From Bacillota bacterium (GTDB lineage Bacteria; Bacillota; Sulfobacillia; JAJYWN01), in the NCBI GenBank assembly GCA_021791495.1, contig JAJYWN010000008.1, positions 1-64,000 of the forward strand: 64,000 bases of DNA. Direction: 5' to 3'. Under the pieces are notes generated by a model. That model was not told the DNA's origin. It was given only the letters and a program-made list of their open reading frames with translations, and did not search any database. Within the stretch, counting starts at the first letter, position 1. Each line of letters starts with the position of its first letter. The position numbers and the translations under genes were made by a program. Shown one piece after another: positions 17,794 through 26,804 of the stretch.

Positions 17794-18656
17794 CGGCCCA
17801 CCCCCTTGACACCCATCAAGCCTTCGGGCCGGATCATCAGCACCAGGGCCATCAGGCCCACGTTAACCGCCAGGGCCAGGCCCGGCTGGTAGAAGGCGAC
17901 GAAGGACTGGCACAGGCCCACCAGGATGGCGGCCACGGCGGACCCATTGAAGCTCCCCAGGCCGCCCACCACCACCACGATGAAGGCCGGTAGCAGGTTT
18001 TCCGCCGCCAGGAGCGGGTGCGCGCCTTCAAAGGGGCCGGCGATGGCCCCTCCCAGCGCCGCCAGGAGGCCACCCAGGGCGAAGACCAGGGTGAAGATGA
18101 GCTTGATATTGACGCCCAGCGCCTGCACCATCTCGCGGTTTTCCACCCCCGCCCGCACCGTGATGCCCAGCCGGGTCCGCGTCAGGAAGAGGTGCAGCGC
18201 CAGCCAGATCAAAAGTCCCATGGCGATGATGAAGACGCGGTAGATGGGGAAAGGCCGGTCGAGCACGTTCAGGGAGCCCACCAGCGCCGGCGGCATGGGG
18301 AAAACGAGAGGGTAAGGGCCCCAGACGGCCTGCACGGCCTCATCGAAAACGAGAATGAGTCCGAGCGTCATGAGGATTTGGAAGGTCGGCCGCCCGTATA
18401 GCGGTCGAATGGCCAAGGCTTCAATGACCGCCCCCAAGGCTGCCCCGAAAACGGCGCCGGCGACCACGGCCACCAGGAAACTCCCGCTATGCAGGTATAC
18501 CGTCAGGCCTACATACGCCCCCAGCATGTAGAAGGCGCCGTGGGCGAAGTTCAGGACGTCCATCAGGCCGAAGATGAGCGACAGCCCGGAGGCGATGAGG
18601 AACCAGATCATCCCCAGGGTCAGGCCCTGCAAGGCCAGCCACAGCACCAGTGCCAT
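17790..18656 (-). CDS. livH: Branched-chain amino acid ABC transporter permease LivH
   Basis: Second membrane subunit of the Liv-type importer, 288 aa. It has the usual LivH features: an N-terminal GLTLGMIWFLIASGLSLIFG, then LNFAHGAFYMLGAY, and the EAA-like loop RTRLGITVRAGVENREMVQALG that couples to the ATPases. About eight helices are visible. The start codon overlaps the livF stop in the arrangement TGATG, and its own stop overlaps the livM start. Tight coupling supports equal production of the two permeases. Confidence 0.93.
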   Translation of the reverse strand: MALVLWLALQGLTLGMIWFLIASGLSLIFGLMDVLNFAHGAFYMLGAYVGLTVYLHSGSFLVAVVAGAVFGAALGAVIEALAIRPLYGRPTFQILMTLGLILVFDEAVQAVWGPYPLVFPMPPALVGSLNVLDRPFPIYRVFIIAMGLLIWLALHLFLTRTRLGITVRAGVENREMVQALGVNIKLIFTLVFALGGLLAALGGAIAGPFEGAHPLLAAENLLPAFIVVVVGGLGSFNGSAVAAILVGLCQSFVAFYQPGLALAVNVGLMALVLMIRPEGLMGVKGVGR

Positions 18657-19366
18657 CAGGAGGCCACCCCCAGGTACTTCTGCTTCAGTTCCGCGTCCTT
18701 GATGAGGTCGGTCATCTCACCTTGGCGCACCGTTCGGCCATCGTCGATGATAGAGTAATGGTCGCCGATGGCTGCCGCCAGGGCGAAGTTCTGCTCCACC
18801 AGGAGCACCGTGGCCTGTTTGGCGATCTGGCGCAGCGCCGCCGCCAGGTGCTCCACCACCACCGGCGCCAGCCCCTTGCTGGGCTCGTCGATGAGGAGCA
18901 GGGCGTTCTCGTTGATCAACCCACGGGCGACCGCCAGCATCTGCTGCTGCCCGCCCGAGAGGTTTCCCGCCCTCCGTTTCCATGCCGTACGGAGGTCGGG
19001 GAAGAGCTCAAAAACCTTGTCCAGCCGCCGGTCTTTCCGGCGCAGGTCGCGCCCGCGCGCCGCCACCCGCAGGTTCTCCTCCACGCTGAGCTGGGTGAAA
19101 ACGCCGCGGTCTTCCGGCACATACCCCAGCCCCAGGCGGGCGATCTGGTGCGGCGCCATCCGCGCGATGTCGCTGCCCCGGAAAGTCACCGCCCCAGCCT
19201 TGGCGGGCGTCAGCCCCATGATGGTCTTCAAGGTCGTGGTTTTCCCCGCGCCGTTTCGCCCCAGGAGGACGGTGACCCCACCTTCCGGCACAGCCAGGGA
19301 AACGTCCTGGAGGATGTGGAACTGCCCGATATCGGTTTGGACCGCCTCAAGCGCTAGCAGAGCCAT
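18656..19366 (-). CDS. livF: Branched-chain amino acid ABC transporter ATPase LivF
   Basis: ATP-binding subunit, 236 aa, typical LivF size. Walker A is LLGRNGAGKTTTLKT, the signature is LSGGQQQMLAVARGL, Walker B is ALLLIDEPSKGLAP, and the switch His lies in VLLVEQN-type context near residue 200. It pairs with LivG to power import through LivH and LivM. ATG at 19366 follows GGTGGGGG. It sits 42 bp after livG and its stop overlaps the livH start. Confidence 0.94.
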   Translation of the reverse strand: MALLALEAVQTDIGQFHILQDVSLAVPEGGVTVLLGRNGAGKTTTLKTIMGLTPAKAGAVTFRGSDIARMAPHQIARLGLGYVPEDRGVFTQLSVEENLRVAARGRDLRRKDRRLDKVFELFPDLRTAWKRRAGNLSGGQQQMLAVARGLINENALLLIDEPSKGLAPVVVEHLAAALRQIAKQATVLLVEQNFALAAAIGDHYSIIDDGRTVRQGEMTDLIKDAELKQKYLGVAS

Positions 19367-19408
19367 AGGTCATCCCCCACCAGTGCGCGATCATTCCGCA
19401 TGCCGCCG

Positions 19409-20230
19409 TCACTCCGCCCTCGAAAGCCCGCCACCCAGGTAAGCCTCCTGCACCACCGGGTCGGCGGCCACCTCCGCCGGCGCGCCTTGGGCGATAAGCC
19501 GCCCTTCTTTCAGGACCATGATGACGTCCGAGACGTTCATGACCACGTCCATCTTGTGCTCCACCATCATGATGGTGCAGGACCCCGCCGCCCGGATGCG
19601 TTCAAGGAGGGCGATGATCCCCGGGATCTCCTCCCGCGCCATGCCGGCCGTCGGTTCATCCAGAAGCATCATGGCCGGCTCCGCCGCCAAGAGAATGCCG
19701 ATCTCCAGTTTGCGTTTGTCACCGTGCGGCAGCATGCCGGCCGGCGTCGCCAGCCGCGCCGTCAGCCCCACCTCCTCGGCGACTCGCGCGGCCGTGTTCT
19801 GGTATCGGCGGAAGGCCTCTCCGTCGGCCCTGGTCAGGAGCCGGAAGCTGTCGCGCCCCTGGGCCTGGGCCGCCAGGCGCAGGTTCTCGAAGACGGAGAG
19901 GTTCGGGAAGATGTTCGTGATCTGGAAGGAGCGGGCCAGCCCGCGCCGCGCCACCAGGTGCGGCGGCAGGCCGGTGATGTCTTCCCCGCGAAAGCGGACG
20001 CGGCCCGACGTGGGCCGGAGGACCCCGCTGATCAGGTTGAACAGCGTGGTCTTTCCGGCCCCGTTGGGCCCGATGACGGTGGTGAAGGTGCGGGCCGGCA
20101 CCCGGATAGTGATACCCTGGTTGGCGGCCACGCCGCCGAAGTTCTTGACCAGGTTTTCGGTTTCCAGGACCGTCTCAGCTTCCCGCGGAGCCCCTGATGG
20201 GCCCTCAAGTTGTAGCTCTAGTTGGCTCAT
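19409..20230 (-). CDS. livG: Branched-chain amino acid ABC transporter ATPase LivG
   Basis: ATP-binding subunit, 273 aa from the chosen start. Walker A is VIGPNGAGKTTLFNL; the signature region is LPHGDKRKLEIGILLA and Walker B is AMMLLDEPTAGMA, the LivG pattern. The LivG-specific C-terminal extension (VLKEGRLIAQGAPAEVAADP) is present. I start at ATG 20230, where TGGAGGTG lies 10 bases upstream. An in-frame ATG at 20290 would begin right after the binding-protein stop without a ribosome site. Part of the same operon. Confidence 0.92.
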   Translation of the reverse strand: MSQLELQLEGPSGAPREAETVLETENLVKNFGGVAANQGITIRVPARTFTTVIGPNGAGKTTLFNLISGVLRPTSGRVRFRGEDITGLPPHLVARRGLARSFQITNIFPNLSVFENLRLAAQAQGRDSFRLLTRADGEAFRRYQNTAARVAEEVGLTARLATPAGMLPHGDKRKLEIGILLAAEPAMMLLDEPTAGMAREEIPGIIALLERIRAAGSCTIMMVEHKMDVVMNVSDVIMVLKEGRLIAQGAPAEVAADPVVQEAYLGGGLSRAE

Positions 20231-20296
20231 GTCGGCCCACACCTCCACCAATCTAGCCCCCCGAGCCTCGTCGGGCCCGGGCTCAGGCATGCCTCA

Positions 20297-21499
20297 TCAC
20301 TTGGGCACGTTGACCGGCGGCGCCGTCTCCGTGGCGCTGTATTCCTTGATGAGCTTCGGGATGGGGTAGGTGAAGGCCGGGTCCTTCACGATCTCCACGA
20401 AGTACATCGGCTGCAGGGCCTGGTGGTCTTCCTTCCGGAAGGTGTAGGTGCCCTTCGGGCCGTCGAAGCTCATGCCTTCCAAGGCCGGGATCATCTTGTC
20501 GGCCTTGGTGGAGCCGGCCTTCTCGATGCCCTTCACGATGGCGATGCCGGCGGCCATGCCGCCCGCGGTGAAGAGGTCCGGTGGATCGCCGTTATAGAGC
20601 TTCTTGTGCTCCGCCACCAGGTAGTCGTTGACCTTGTTCTTCGGCAAGGTGTGGAAGTACTTGACCATACCCTTGACGCCGACGGCCCCTTCGCCAAGGC
20701 CCATGAGGCCGGCCCGGTCGCCCACGCCGGTGGTGACCTTCATCTTCTGGTAAACGCCCAGCTCATTGAGCTGCTGGAAGAGTTTCAGGGCGCTGGCGCC
20801 CGACCAGGTGATCATTAGGAAGTCGGGCTTCAGCTGAATGACCTGCTGAATGTAGACGGCGAAGTCCTTGGCCTCCAGCGGTACCTTCACGTCCTTCAGG
20901 AGGGTTGCGCCGAAGGCCTTGAAGACGGCGTCCCAGGCGGCCTGCGACGAGGCGCCGAAGGCGTTGTCCGGGGCTAGGTGGACGAAAGTCTTGCCCAGGC
21001 TGGCGGCGCCCGCGCCACCGGTGAGGGCGTCCTGGCTGGTGTTACAGCCGGTACGGAAGATGTACTTGTTGAAGTTGGTCGTCGTCAGCTGATCGCCGGC
21101 AGCCGGATCGACCATGAAGATGACCTGATACTGCTTGGCGACTTCAGCCACTTGCAGGGCCACGGGTGTGGCCGCGGTGCCCTGGAGAATGTCGACCTTG
21201 TCCTGTTCCAGGAGCTTGGTGGCCTTTTGCTTGCCGACGGCCGGGTCTCCGGTGTCGTCCTCAATGACCAGTTTGATGTCACGGCCCAACACCTTGTTAG
21301 TGCCGTTAGTCGCGTAGGCGATACCGAGTTTCAATCCCTTGATCTCCTGATCGGCGTAGCCGGCCAGCGCGCCCGTCACCGAAGTGACGACGCCGATCTT
21401 GATCTCTTTCTTAGCCCCAATGGAGCATCCCGAAACTGCTAAACTGAGGATCATGACGGAAACAAGGAGAATGGCGAAGGAACGCTTTCCTCTGAACAA
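20297..21499 (-). CDS. Liv-type substrate-binding lipoprotein, 400 aa
   Basis: Extracytoplasmic solute receptor of the amino-acid/amide family (periplasmic-binding-protein type I fold). The lipobox LAVSGC at about residues 20-25 predicts lipid anchoring. Then follow IKIGVVTSVTGALAGYADQE, VIEDDTGDPAVGKQKATKLL and TAATPVALQVAEVAKQY, typical of LivK-like receptors. Start TTG at 21499 has AAGGGGGG six bases upstream. It lies between the hydrolase gene and livG in the operon. Co-transcription with an acyl-CoA ligase suggests a carboxylate or aromatic acid as ligand rather than a classical branched-chain amino acid; that is inference. Confidence 0.92.
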   Translation of the reverse strand: MFRGKRSFAILLVSVMILSLAVSGCSIGAKKEIKIGVVTSVTGALAGYADQEIKGLKLGIAYATNGTNKVLGRDIKLVIEDDTGDPAVGKQKATKLLEQDKVDILQGTAATPVALQVAEVAKQYQVIFMVDPAAGDQLTTTNFNKYIFRTGCNTSQDALTGGAGAASLGKTFVHLAPDNAFGASSQAAWDAVFKAFGATLLKDVKVPLEAKDFAVYIQQVIQLKPDFLMITWSGASALKLFQQLNELGVYQKMKVTTGVGDRAGLMGLGEGAVGVKGMVKYFHTLPKNKVNDYLVAEHKKLYNGDPPDLFTAGGMAAGIAIVKGIEKAGSTKADKMIPALEGMSFDGPKGTYTFRKEDHQALQPMYFVEIVKDPAFTYPIPKLIKEYSATETAPPVNVPK

Positions 21500-21557
21500 G
21501 CTAAACCCCCCTTATGGATCCGGTCCGAAAAGGTCAGGGAACAGTTGGGGAACGGCG

Positions 21558-22397
21558 TCAGGAAACGGTGTCAAGGAACGGCACCATCAAATGAAGCAGT
21601 GCGTCTGGGCTTTCGATGGGTGGCGAATGGGTGACCCCTTGGATCACCTCCAATCTCGATCCAGTGATGCCTGTCGCGGTACGCTTCACGGCGTCAAGGG
21701 GGACGAGCGGGTCTTTCTCGCCCATGACGATCAGTGTCGGGACGCGGATCTCGCCCAGGCGGGCCTGGACGTTCCATTGGTTCAAGTCGAGGGCGTTCGG
21801 CACCAGCACCCCGCCGGCGGCCATGCCGTCATCGACCAGAGCCTCGAAGTAGTCGTCCTTCGGGGCCGTGGCGGCGATGCCGGCCAGGGCCATCTTCATC
21901 CAGTCGCGGTTCTGCGCCGTGGCGACGAGGAGCGGGATGCGGTCGGCCGGGGTCTGGAGCCCCTCGGCCGGGCCCGGGTCGATGAGGGTGAGCGAGTGGA
22001 CCAGGTCGGGCCGGTCCAAGGCGACCTGAAGGATGACGGAGCCGCCGAGGGAGTGGCCGACCCAGTGGGCACCGCGCGCGCGGCTGCCGGGACCACCCAC
22101 ACCACCGCCGACGGGGCCACCAGCGAGGCTGCCGCCTAAACCGGCCAGACCCAGGGCGTCGGCCATCGCTTCAAGGTCGGCGGCGTATTGGGCGATGGCG
22201 TAGCCAGTCCCCGGCTTCTCGGAGCGGCCGAAGCCGCGGAGGTCCGGGACGATGACGCGGAAACGGTCGGACAGGAGCGGGGTCACTTTCTGCCACCACC
22301 GGGCCGAAGCCACGTTGCCATGGACAAGGATGACGGCGGGGCCATGCCCCGTGTCGTCATAGGAGAGGGAGATACCATTTACCTCAATTTCGGGCAC
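21558..22397 (-). CDS. Alpha/beta hydrolase, 279 aa
   Basis: A cytoplasmic alpha/beta-fold hydrolase. The oxyanion segment VILVHGNVASARWW is followed by VIVPDLRGFGRSEKP, the nucleophile elbow GHSLGGS, an acid in LIVMGEKDPLV and the catalytic His in VTHSPP. A glycine-rich insertion (about 25 residues starting GLAGLGGSLAGGPVGGGV) sits just before the nucleophile elbow, where related enzymes have a short turn. GTG at 22397 has GGAGG 8 bases upstream; a GTG at 22406 abuts that site and is less likely. It may hydrolyse an ester, a C-C bond product or a thioester from the pathway encoded by its operon; the substrate is not deducible. Confidence 0.85.
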   Translation of the reverse strand: MPEIEVNGISLSYDDTGHGPAVILVHGNVASARWWQKVTPLLSDRFRVIVPDLRGFGRSEKPGTGYAIAQYAADLEAMADALGLAGLGGSLAGGPVGGGVGGPGSRARGAHWVGHSLGGSVILQVALDRPDLVHSLTLIDPGPAEGLQTPADRIPLLVATAQNRDWMKMALAGIAATAPKDDYFEALVDDGMAAGGVLVPNALDLNQWNVQARLGEIRVPTLIVMGEKDPLVPLDAVKRTATGITGSRLEVIQGVTHSPPIESPDALLHLMVPFLDTVS

Positions 22398-22433
22398 ACC
22401 TCTCACCTCCAGAAGGCTATCCGCGATCCGTCA

Positions 22434-23342
22434 TTACACGCCATGACCCGACAGCAAGTCGACTTTAGCTAGGAAACTGAGGGCTATTTGGTTAAAGGCT
22501 TCCGGCTGTTCAAGGAGGGCGGCATGGCCGGCGTGCGCCATCACCGCGTGTTCGGCGTGGGGGAGGCCGGCCAGGAGTTCCTCCCAGTGGCGCCGGGTCG
22601 TCAGGATGTCTTCATCCCCGGTGACGACCAGGGCCGGAGCGTCGATCTGGGGCAGACGGGCCGAGACGTCGTAGTCCATCGCCCCGCGGATGAGGTTGAT
22701 GGCCGGCTCCATCGAGATTCCCAGAGCCGCGTTGCGGAAAGGCTTAAGGGCCTCGTAGTTCTTCTCCAGGTGGGTCTCGCCCCAGACGTAAGGGGTGGCA
22801 ACGTCGAAGCGTAGCGGGGCACCGCCGGCTTCCATGGCCGAGACCCAGCTCTGAAGCTTAGCGGAGAGGGCGGCGTCGACGCGGGCGTAGGCACTGACGA
22901 CGATGAGCGAACGGGCCAGGCCCGGGCGGTCGGCCGCTGCCTGTAAGACGATGCAACCGCCACTGGAGAGGCCGATGAAGTGGGCCTGCGTGACACCCAG
23001 GTAGTCAAGGAGGTCTTCCAGATCGCGCGCGTGCAGGCGGGGAGGGTAGCCGGTGCCGTCGGTGGAGGGTTTGTCGGACTGGCCCTGACCGCGGCAGTCG
23101 TAAGCCAGAATGCGGTACCGGCCGGTGGCGCGGAGGGCGGCCACGGTCGGACGCCAGCTGGACGTGTCCGTCAAGAGGCCGTTGCAGAGGACGACGACAG
23201 GCGGGTCGGCCACTGCGCCGTCCGACGCTCCATCCGTTCCCGCCGCTCCAGCCCGGGCCGCATTGGCCTCGCCCGGCCCGGTTGAGGTCGGTTCGACCCA
23301 CTCATAGAACAGCTCCACGTCTCCTACCCGTACATGCGGCAT
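22434..23342 (-). CDS. Alpha/beta hydrolase, 302 aa
   Basis: Second alpha/beta hydrolase of the operon, not a recent duplicate of its neighbour. Motifs are VVVLCNGLLTDTSSW, LAYDCRGQGQSDKP, the nucleophile elbow GLSSGG, an acid in VVTGDEDIL and the His in MAHAGHAALLE. The N-terminal region carries an Ala/Gly-rich insertion around residues 17-42. The start lies 2 bases after the ketoacyl-synthase-like stop and its stop is 36 bp before the next hydrolase. Resembles 3-oxoadipate enol-lactonase-like and haloperoxidase-like enzymes in general motif order, but specificity is unknown. Confidence 0.85.
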   Translation of the reverse strand: MPHVRVGDVELFYEWVEPTSTGPGEANAARAGAAGTDGASDGAVADPPVVVLCNGLLTDTSSWRPTVAALRATGRYRILAYDCRGQGQSDKPSTDGTGYPPRLHARDLEDLLDYLGVTQAHFIGLSSGGCIVLQAAADRPGLARSLIVVSAYARVDAALSAKLQSWVSAMEAGGAPLRFDVATPYVWGETHLEKNYEALKPFRNAALGISMEPAINLIRGAMDYDVSARLPQIDAPALVVTGDEDILTTRRHWEELLAGLPHAEHAVMAHAGHAALLEQPEAFNQIALSFLAKVDLLSGHGV

Positions 23343-23344
23343 CC

Positions 23345-24370
23345 TTACTTCACCTCTCCCCAGCGCAACGCGCTGGCCGCCCAGGTATACCCGATGCCCG
23401 CCGAAGCCAAGACCACCAGGTCTCCACGGTGGATGAGCCGGCGTTCCAGGGCCAGCCGCAAGGAGATGACCTGGTCAGGTGCCCCCACGTGGCCGTAGTC
23501 CGATAGGTAGATGGACTTTTCGGGGGCCAGCCCGATCTCCCGGAGAACGGTGTCGTGGGCCGAGCGCTTCATGTGAAGAAGCGCCAGGTAGCCGATGTCT
23601 TGGAGACGGTATCCGCTGCCCTCGACGGCATCCCGGATCACCTTGGCGAAATTCCGCATAGAGACCGGGTCGAGGCGTTGCTTGAGCCCTTCCGGGTCCG
23701 GGACGTCGAAGAACTTGCGGCCCGGCGGGATGATAACGTCCTCCGAGAAGGCCCCATCGGTAATGACTGCCGTCTCCAGGACCTCGGTCCAGCCGCTACC
23801 TGCGGCGGGGGGCATCCTCTTCACCAGCATGGCGCTGCCGGCGTCGGAGAAGTTGAACATGAACCGGGTGTTCTGATTGGTCAAATCGATGAGGTCGGTG
23901 GTCCGGTGCCCGCCCGCCAGGAGGACAGTATTCACCCGCGGGTCCGAACGGATGATGTCTTTGGCCAGCTTCAAGGCGACGATGTTGGTGGCGCAGCGCG
24001 AGGCGACGTCGGTGGCCCAGGCATTGACGCAACCCAGTTCATGCTGGACCTTGATGCCGGCGGACCAGACGTAGTGGTCCTTATGCTCGCTGCCGGTCCA
24101 GAGGACCATGTCCACACCGGCCGGGTCCTGGCCGGCCTCCTCCAGGCACCGGCGAGCGGCCTGGATGGCCATGAAGCTGGCCGTTTCATGCTCGGTGGCC
24201 CGTGGTTTGCGCATGATGCCGAACTTCTCCCGGATCACGTCCACGGGAATACCCGTGGCTCTGGCCACGTCCTGGGCGGTCTGGAAGTTGGCCGGTATGT
24301 ACAGCCCGGTGGCCACCAACGCCACGCGGCTTCCTTCTGGGAAATAGGTCTTGCTCTGGTCTGAGGTCAC
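23345..24370 (-). CDS. 3-oxoacyl-ACP synthase III-like (KAS III / thiolase-fold) enzyme
   Basis: A thiolase-fold condensing enzyme related to FabH, 341 aa. The nucleophile is probably C126 (DVASRCATNIVALKLA). The FabH catalytic His corresponds to H266 in ALLHMKRSAH. The third FabH residue, Asn in the YGNTSS motif, is replaced by His (H294 in DYGHVGAPD). Loss of this Asn suggests chemistry different from decarboxylative fatty-acid initiation, such as acyl-CoA condensation or acyl transfer. Start GTG lies 4 bp after the acyl-CoA ligase stop, so the product of that ligase is a plausible substrate. Family assignment is firm; reaction is open. Confidence 0.85.
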   Translation of the reverse strand: MTSDQSKTYFPEGSRVALVATGLYIPANFQTAQDVARATGIPVDVIREKFGIMRKPRATEHETASFMAIQAARRCLEEAGQDPAGVDMVLWTGSEHKDHYVWSAGIKVQHELGCVNAWATDVASRCATNIVALKLAKDIIRSDPRVNTVLLAGGHRTTDLIDLTNQNTRFMFNFSDAGSAMLVKRMPPAAGSGWTEVLETAVITDGAFSEDVIIPPGRKFFDVPDPEGLKQRLDPVSMRNFAKVIRDAVEGSGYRLQDIGYLALLHMKRSAHDTVLREIGLAPEKSIYLSDYGHVGAPDQVISLRLALERRLIHRGDLVVLASAGIGYTWAASALRWGEVK

Positions 24371-24374
24371 GGGT

Positions 24375-26066
24375 TCACCGTCCGTCTTGGTTGGTCTGGG
24401 TCTGGGTGCGTTCGGCCAGGGCCATGGCGCGCAGGGCTTCCTTCTGGACCTTGCCGGTGGCGTTGCGCGGCAGGGCCGTCAGGACCACCATCTGCTTGGG
24501 CAGCTTGAACCTGGCCAGGTGCGGCCGGCAGAAGTCGGCCAGTTCCTCAAGGGTGAGGGTGGCGCCCGGCCGCAGGACGACGTAGGCGCGACCTACCTCG
24601 TCCCACTTGGGGTCGGGGACGCCGATAACGGCCACCTCGGCCACCACCGGGTGGCGCTCGATGACGCGTTCCGCTTCGAGGGGGTAGACATTCTCGCCGC
24701 CGGACTTGTACATGTCCTTGATGCGGTCGACGATGTAGTAAAAACCTTCGGCATCGCGGCGCACCACATCGCCGGTGTGCACCCATCCGTCGGGGGTGAT
24801 GGTTTTGGCGGTAGCCTCCGGGTTCCGCCAATAGCCGGCGAAGGCGTGCGGCCCCTTGATGAGGAGTTCGCCGTCGCCGTCGAAGGGAACATCGCGGCCC
24901 TCCGCGTCCACCACCCGCATCTGCGAATGCATGACGGGGAAGCCCACGGAGTGAGGTTTGGTGCGGGCGCCTTCATCGCTGGTGGCAAAGCAGTTGGGCC
25001 CGACCTCGGTCAGCCCGTACCCTTGGCGGAAAGCTACGCCGCGGGCGCGGAAGGCTTCCACCACGGGGATGGGGCAGGTGGCCCCGCCGGCGATAACCCA
25101 ACGCAGGGAGGCAAGGTCGGTGGCAGCGAAACGCGGCGACTCTACCATCATCTGGAGCATGGTGGGCACTCCGAAAAAGACCGTGGCCCGCTCCTGTTCA
25201 ACGAGTTCGAGGACACGGGCGGCGTCGAATGCTTCCATGAGGACGACGCGGCCGCCAAGGTGGAAGAGCGGCATCGAGAACACGTTGATGCCACCGGTGT
25301 GGTAGAGTGGGGCCGGGTTGATGGCCACGTCGGCGCTGGAAAGATCCCAGCTAACGGCGGTATTGACCGCGTTCCAGGTGAGCATGGAGGTCGCCAGGAC
25401 GGCGCCCTTGGGGCGGCCGGTGGTGCCGGAAGTGTACAGGATCAGGCAGGGATCGGGGGACCAGGATGGTGATTCGGTGTCGGGCGGGAGCCCGGTAGGT
25501 TTGCCGTCAGGTCCGCCAAGTTGACCGCCACTTTCGCCGCCCTCGCCCTCGGCTTCGCCTTCACCCGCGCCCTCACCGTGGCCTTCTCTGCCACCTCCTG
25601 CGTCGCCGGCTCCTGGGGTTACCAGCTCCTCCCAGCCTCGGCCGGCGTCTAGGGAGACGAGGATGGGACGGCGGCCCGAGGTCATAGTAGTCCCTCCGGC
25701 GGACCAGGCGGCGTCGACGGCTTCTCTCAGAGTCGCCTCGAATGCCTGATCATGCAGGACGGCGACCGGCTCAGAATCTCCGAGGATGTAGGCCACTTCG
25801 GGGGCCGCCAGGCGGACATTGATGGGAACCAGGATGGCCCGGAGCCGGATACAGGCGAAAAGGGCGATGAAGAACTCGGGGCGGTTTTTCGCCAAGACGG
25901 CCAGCCGGTCGCCGGGCCGCAGACCCAGGCGGTCGCGGAAGGCCAGGGCCGCAACGGCGGCGCGCCGGTCCATCTCCGCGTAGGTTAGGCGCAGCCCGGT
26001 GCGGTCGTCGACCAGCGCGACGCGGTCGGGCGTGAACTCCGCCCGCTTCCGGAGCCAATCAGCCAT
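24375..26066 (-). CDS. Acyl-CoA synthetase (AMP-forming), 563 aa
   Basis: Activates a carboxylic acid to its CoA thioester through an acyl-adenylate. The P-loop-like motif is LILYTSGTTGRPKGA, the A5 motif GYGLTEVGPN, the A7 region GWVHTGDVVRRDAEGFYYIVDR, the hinge KDMYKSGGENVYP, and the catalytic Lys is in PRNATGKVQK. A Gly/Glu-rich low-complexity insertion of about 40 residues lies near residues 155-195, before the P-loop. Overall similarity is to medium/long-chain and aromatic acid ligases; exact substrate is unknown. It is 12 bp after tetR and 4 bp before the KAS-III-like gene, in the operon that ends with livM. Confidence 0.9.
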   Translation of the reverse strand: MADWLRKRAEFTPDRVALVDDRTGLRLTYAEMDRRAAVAALAFRDRLGLRPGDRLAVLAKNRPEFFIALFACIRLRAILVPINVRLAAPEVAYILGDSEPVAVLHDQAFEATLREAVDAAWSAGGTTMTSGRRPILVSLDAGRGWEELVTPGAGDAGGGREGHGEGAGEGEAEGEGGESGGQLGGPDGKPTGLPPDTESPSWSPDPCLILYTSGTTGRPKGAVLATSMLTWNAVNTAVSWDLSSADVAINPAPLYHTGGINVFSMPLFHLGGRVVLMEAFDAARVLELVEQERATVFFGVPTMLQMMVESPRFAATDLASLRWVIAGGATCPIPVVEAFRARGVAFRQGYGLTEVGPNCFATSDEGARTKPHSVGFPVMHSQMRVVDAEGRDVPFDGDGELLIKGPHAFAGYWRNPEATAKTITPDGWVHTGDVVRRDAEGFYYIVDRIKDMYKSGGENVYPLEAERVIERHPVVAEVAVIGVPDPKWDEVGRAYVVLRPGATLTLEELADFCRPHLARFKLPKQMVVLTALPRNATGKVQKEALRAMALAERTQTQTNQDGR

Positions 26067-26078
26067 GCCGCTTGCCTC

Positions 26079-26804
26079 CTACTTGCTTTCCCCCGTTGCG
26101 CTTGCCGCCTTGTTTCCACGCCCGCCTCGTGGCTCAACCGCCACGTCAGGCGTCAATCCCCGCTCGATGAAGCGCATGGTGGCCTCAAAGAACTGCTCGG
26201 GTGGCTCGCGGTCCTCCCAGAGGACCCAGCGCATGCCGAGAAAGTCACTGACACCCATCAGGGCGTAGGCCATAGCTTCCGGTTCCAGGGCCTGGACCTG
26301 CCCCTTATCCACCGCCTGGGCCAGGCCGGTGGCATAACCCTTGGCCAGGGTCTGGTAGTACCAGCGGTAAAGGTCCTCGTCCACAGCCTCGGCCTCACGG
26401 ACGATGCGGTACAGGTACTTGTGCTCCCTAATGAACTCAAGGAACGCACGGATGCCGGTGCGCTCGATCTCCAAACGGTCATCCAGGTCGGAGACCGCAA
26501 CGGCGATATGCTTACGGAGAGCGTGACTGAGGTAGGTGACTAGCTCGTGGAAAATAGTCAGTTTGCTGGGGAAGTAGACGTAGAAGGTGCCTTGGGCCAC
26601 GCCCGCGGCCTGGGTGATGTCGACGACGGAGGTGCCGTGGTAGCGCTTGGTTCCGAAGACTTCCTCGGCCACCGCCAAGAGGCGTGCCCGGGTGGCCTCG
26701 CCCTTGCGGGTTAGTCCTCCGTTCGGCCCCCCGCTTGACCCTCCGTTCGGTCCTCCGACCGGGCCTCCGTTTCTTTCCGGCTCCAAAATTGACAACTGAG
26801 TCAC
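26079..26804 (-). CDS. TetR-family transcriptional regulator, 241 aa
   Basis: N-terminal TetR helix-turn-helix (RARLLAVAEEVFGTKRYHGT, then VDITQAAGVAQGTFYVYF) followed by an all-alpha ligand domain of the FadR/AcrR-like type. The first 35 residues and the C-terminal tail are Gly/Pro/Asn-rich and non-conserved. It is the first gene of the operon, so it likely controls itself, the acyl-CoA ligase and the Liv transporter, with an acyl-CoA or acid as effector (inferred). GTG at 26804 lies within a dyad that could be its operator. An AGGAGG 40 bases further upstream has no standard start codon after it. Confidence 0.9.
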   Translation of the reverse strand: MTQLSILEPERNGGPVGGPNGGSSGGPNGGLTRKGEATRARLLAVAEEVFGTKRYHGTSVVDITQAAGVAQGTFYVYFPSKLTIFHELVTYLSHALRKHIAVAVSDLDDRLEIERTGIRAFLEFIREHKYLYRIVREAEAVDEDLYRWYYQTLAKGYATGLAQAVDKGQVQALEPEAMAYALMGVSDFLGMRWVLWEDREPPEQFFEATMRFIERGLTPDVAVEPRGGRGNKAASATGESK

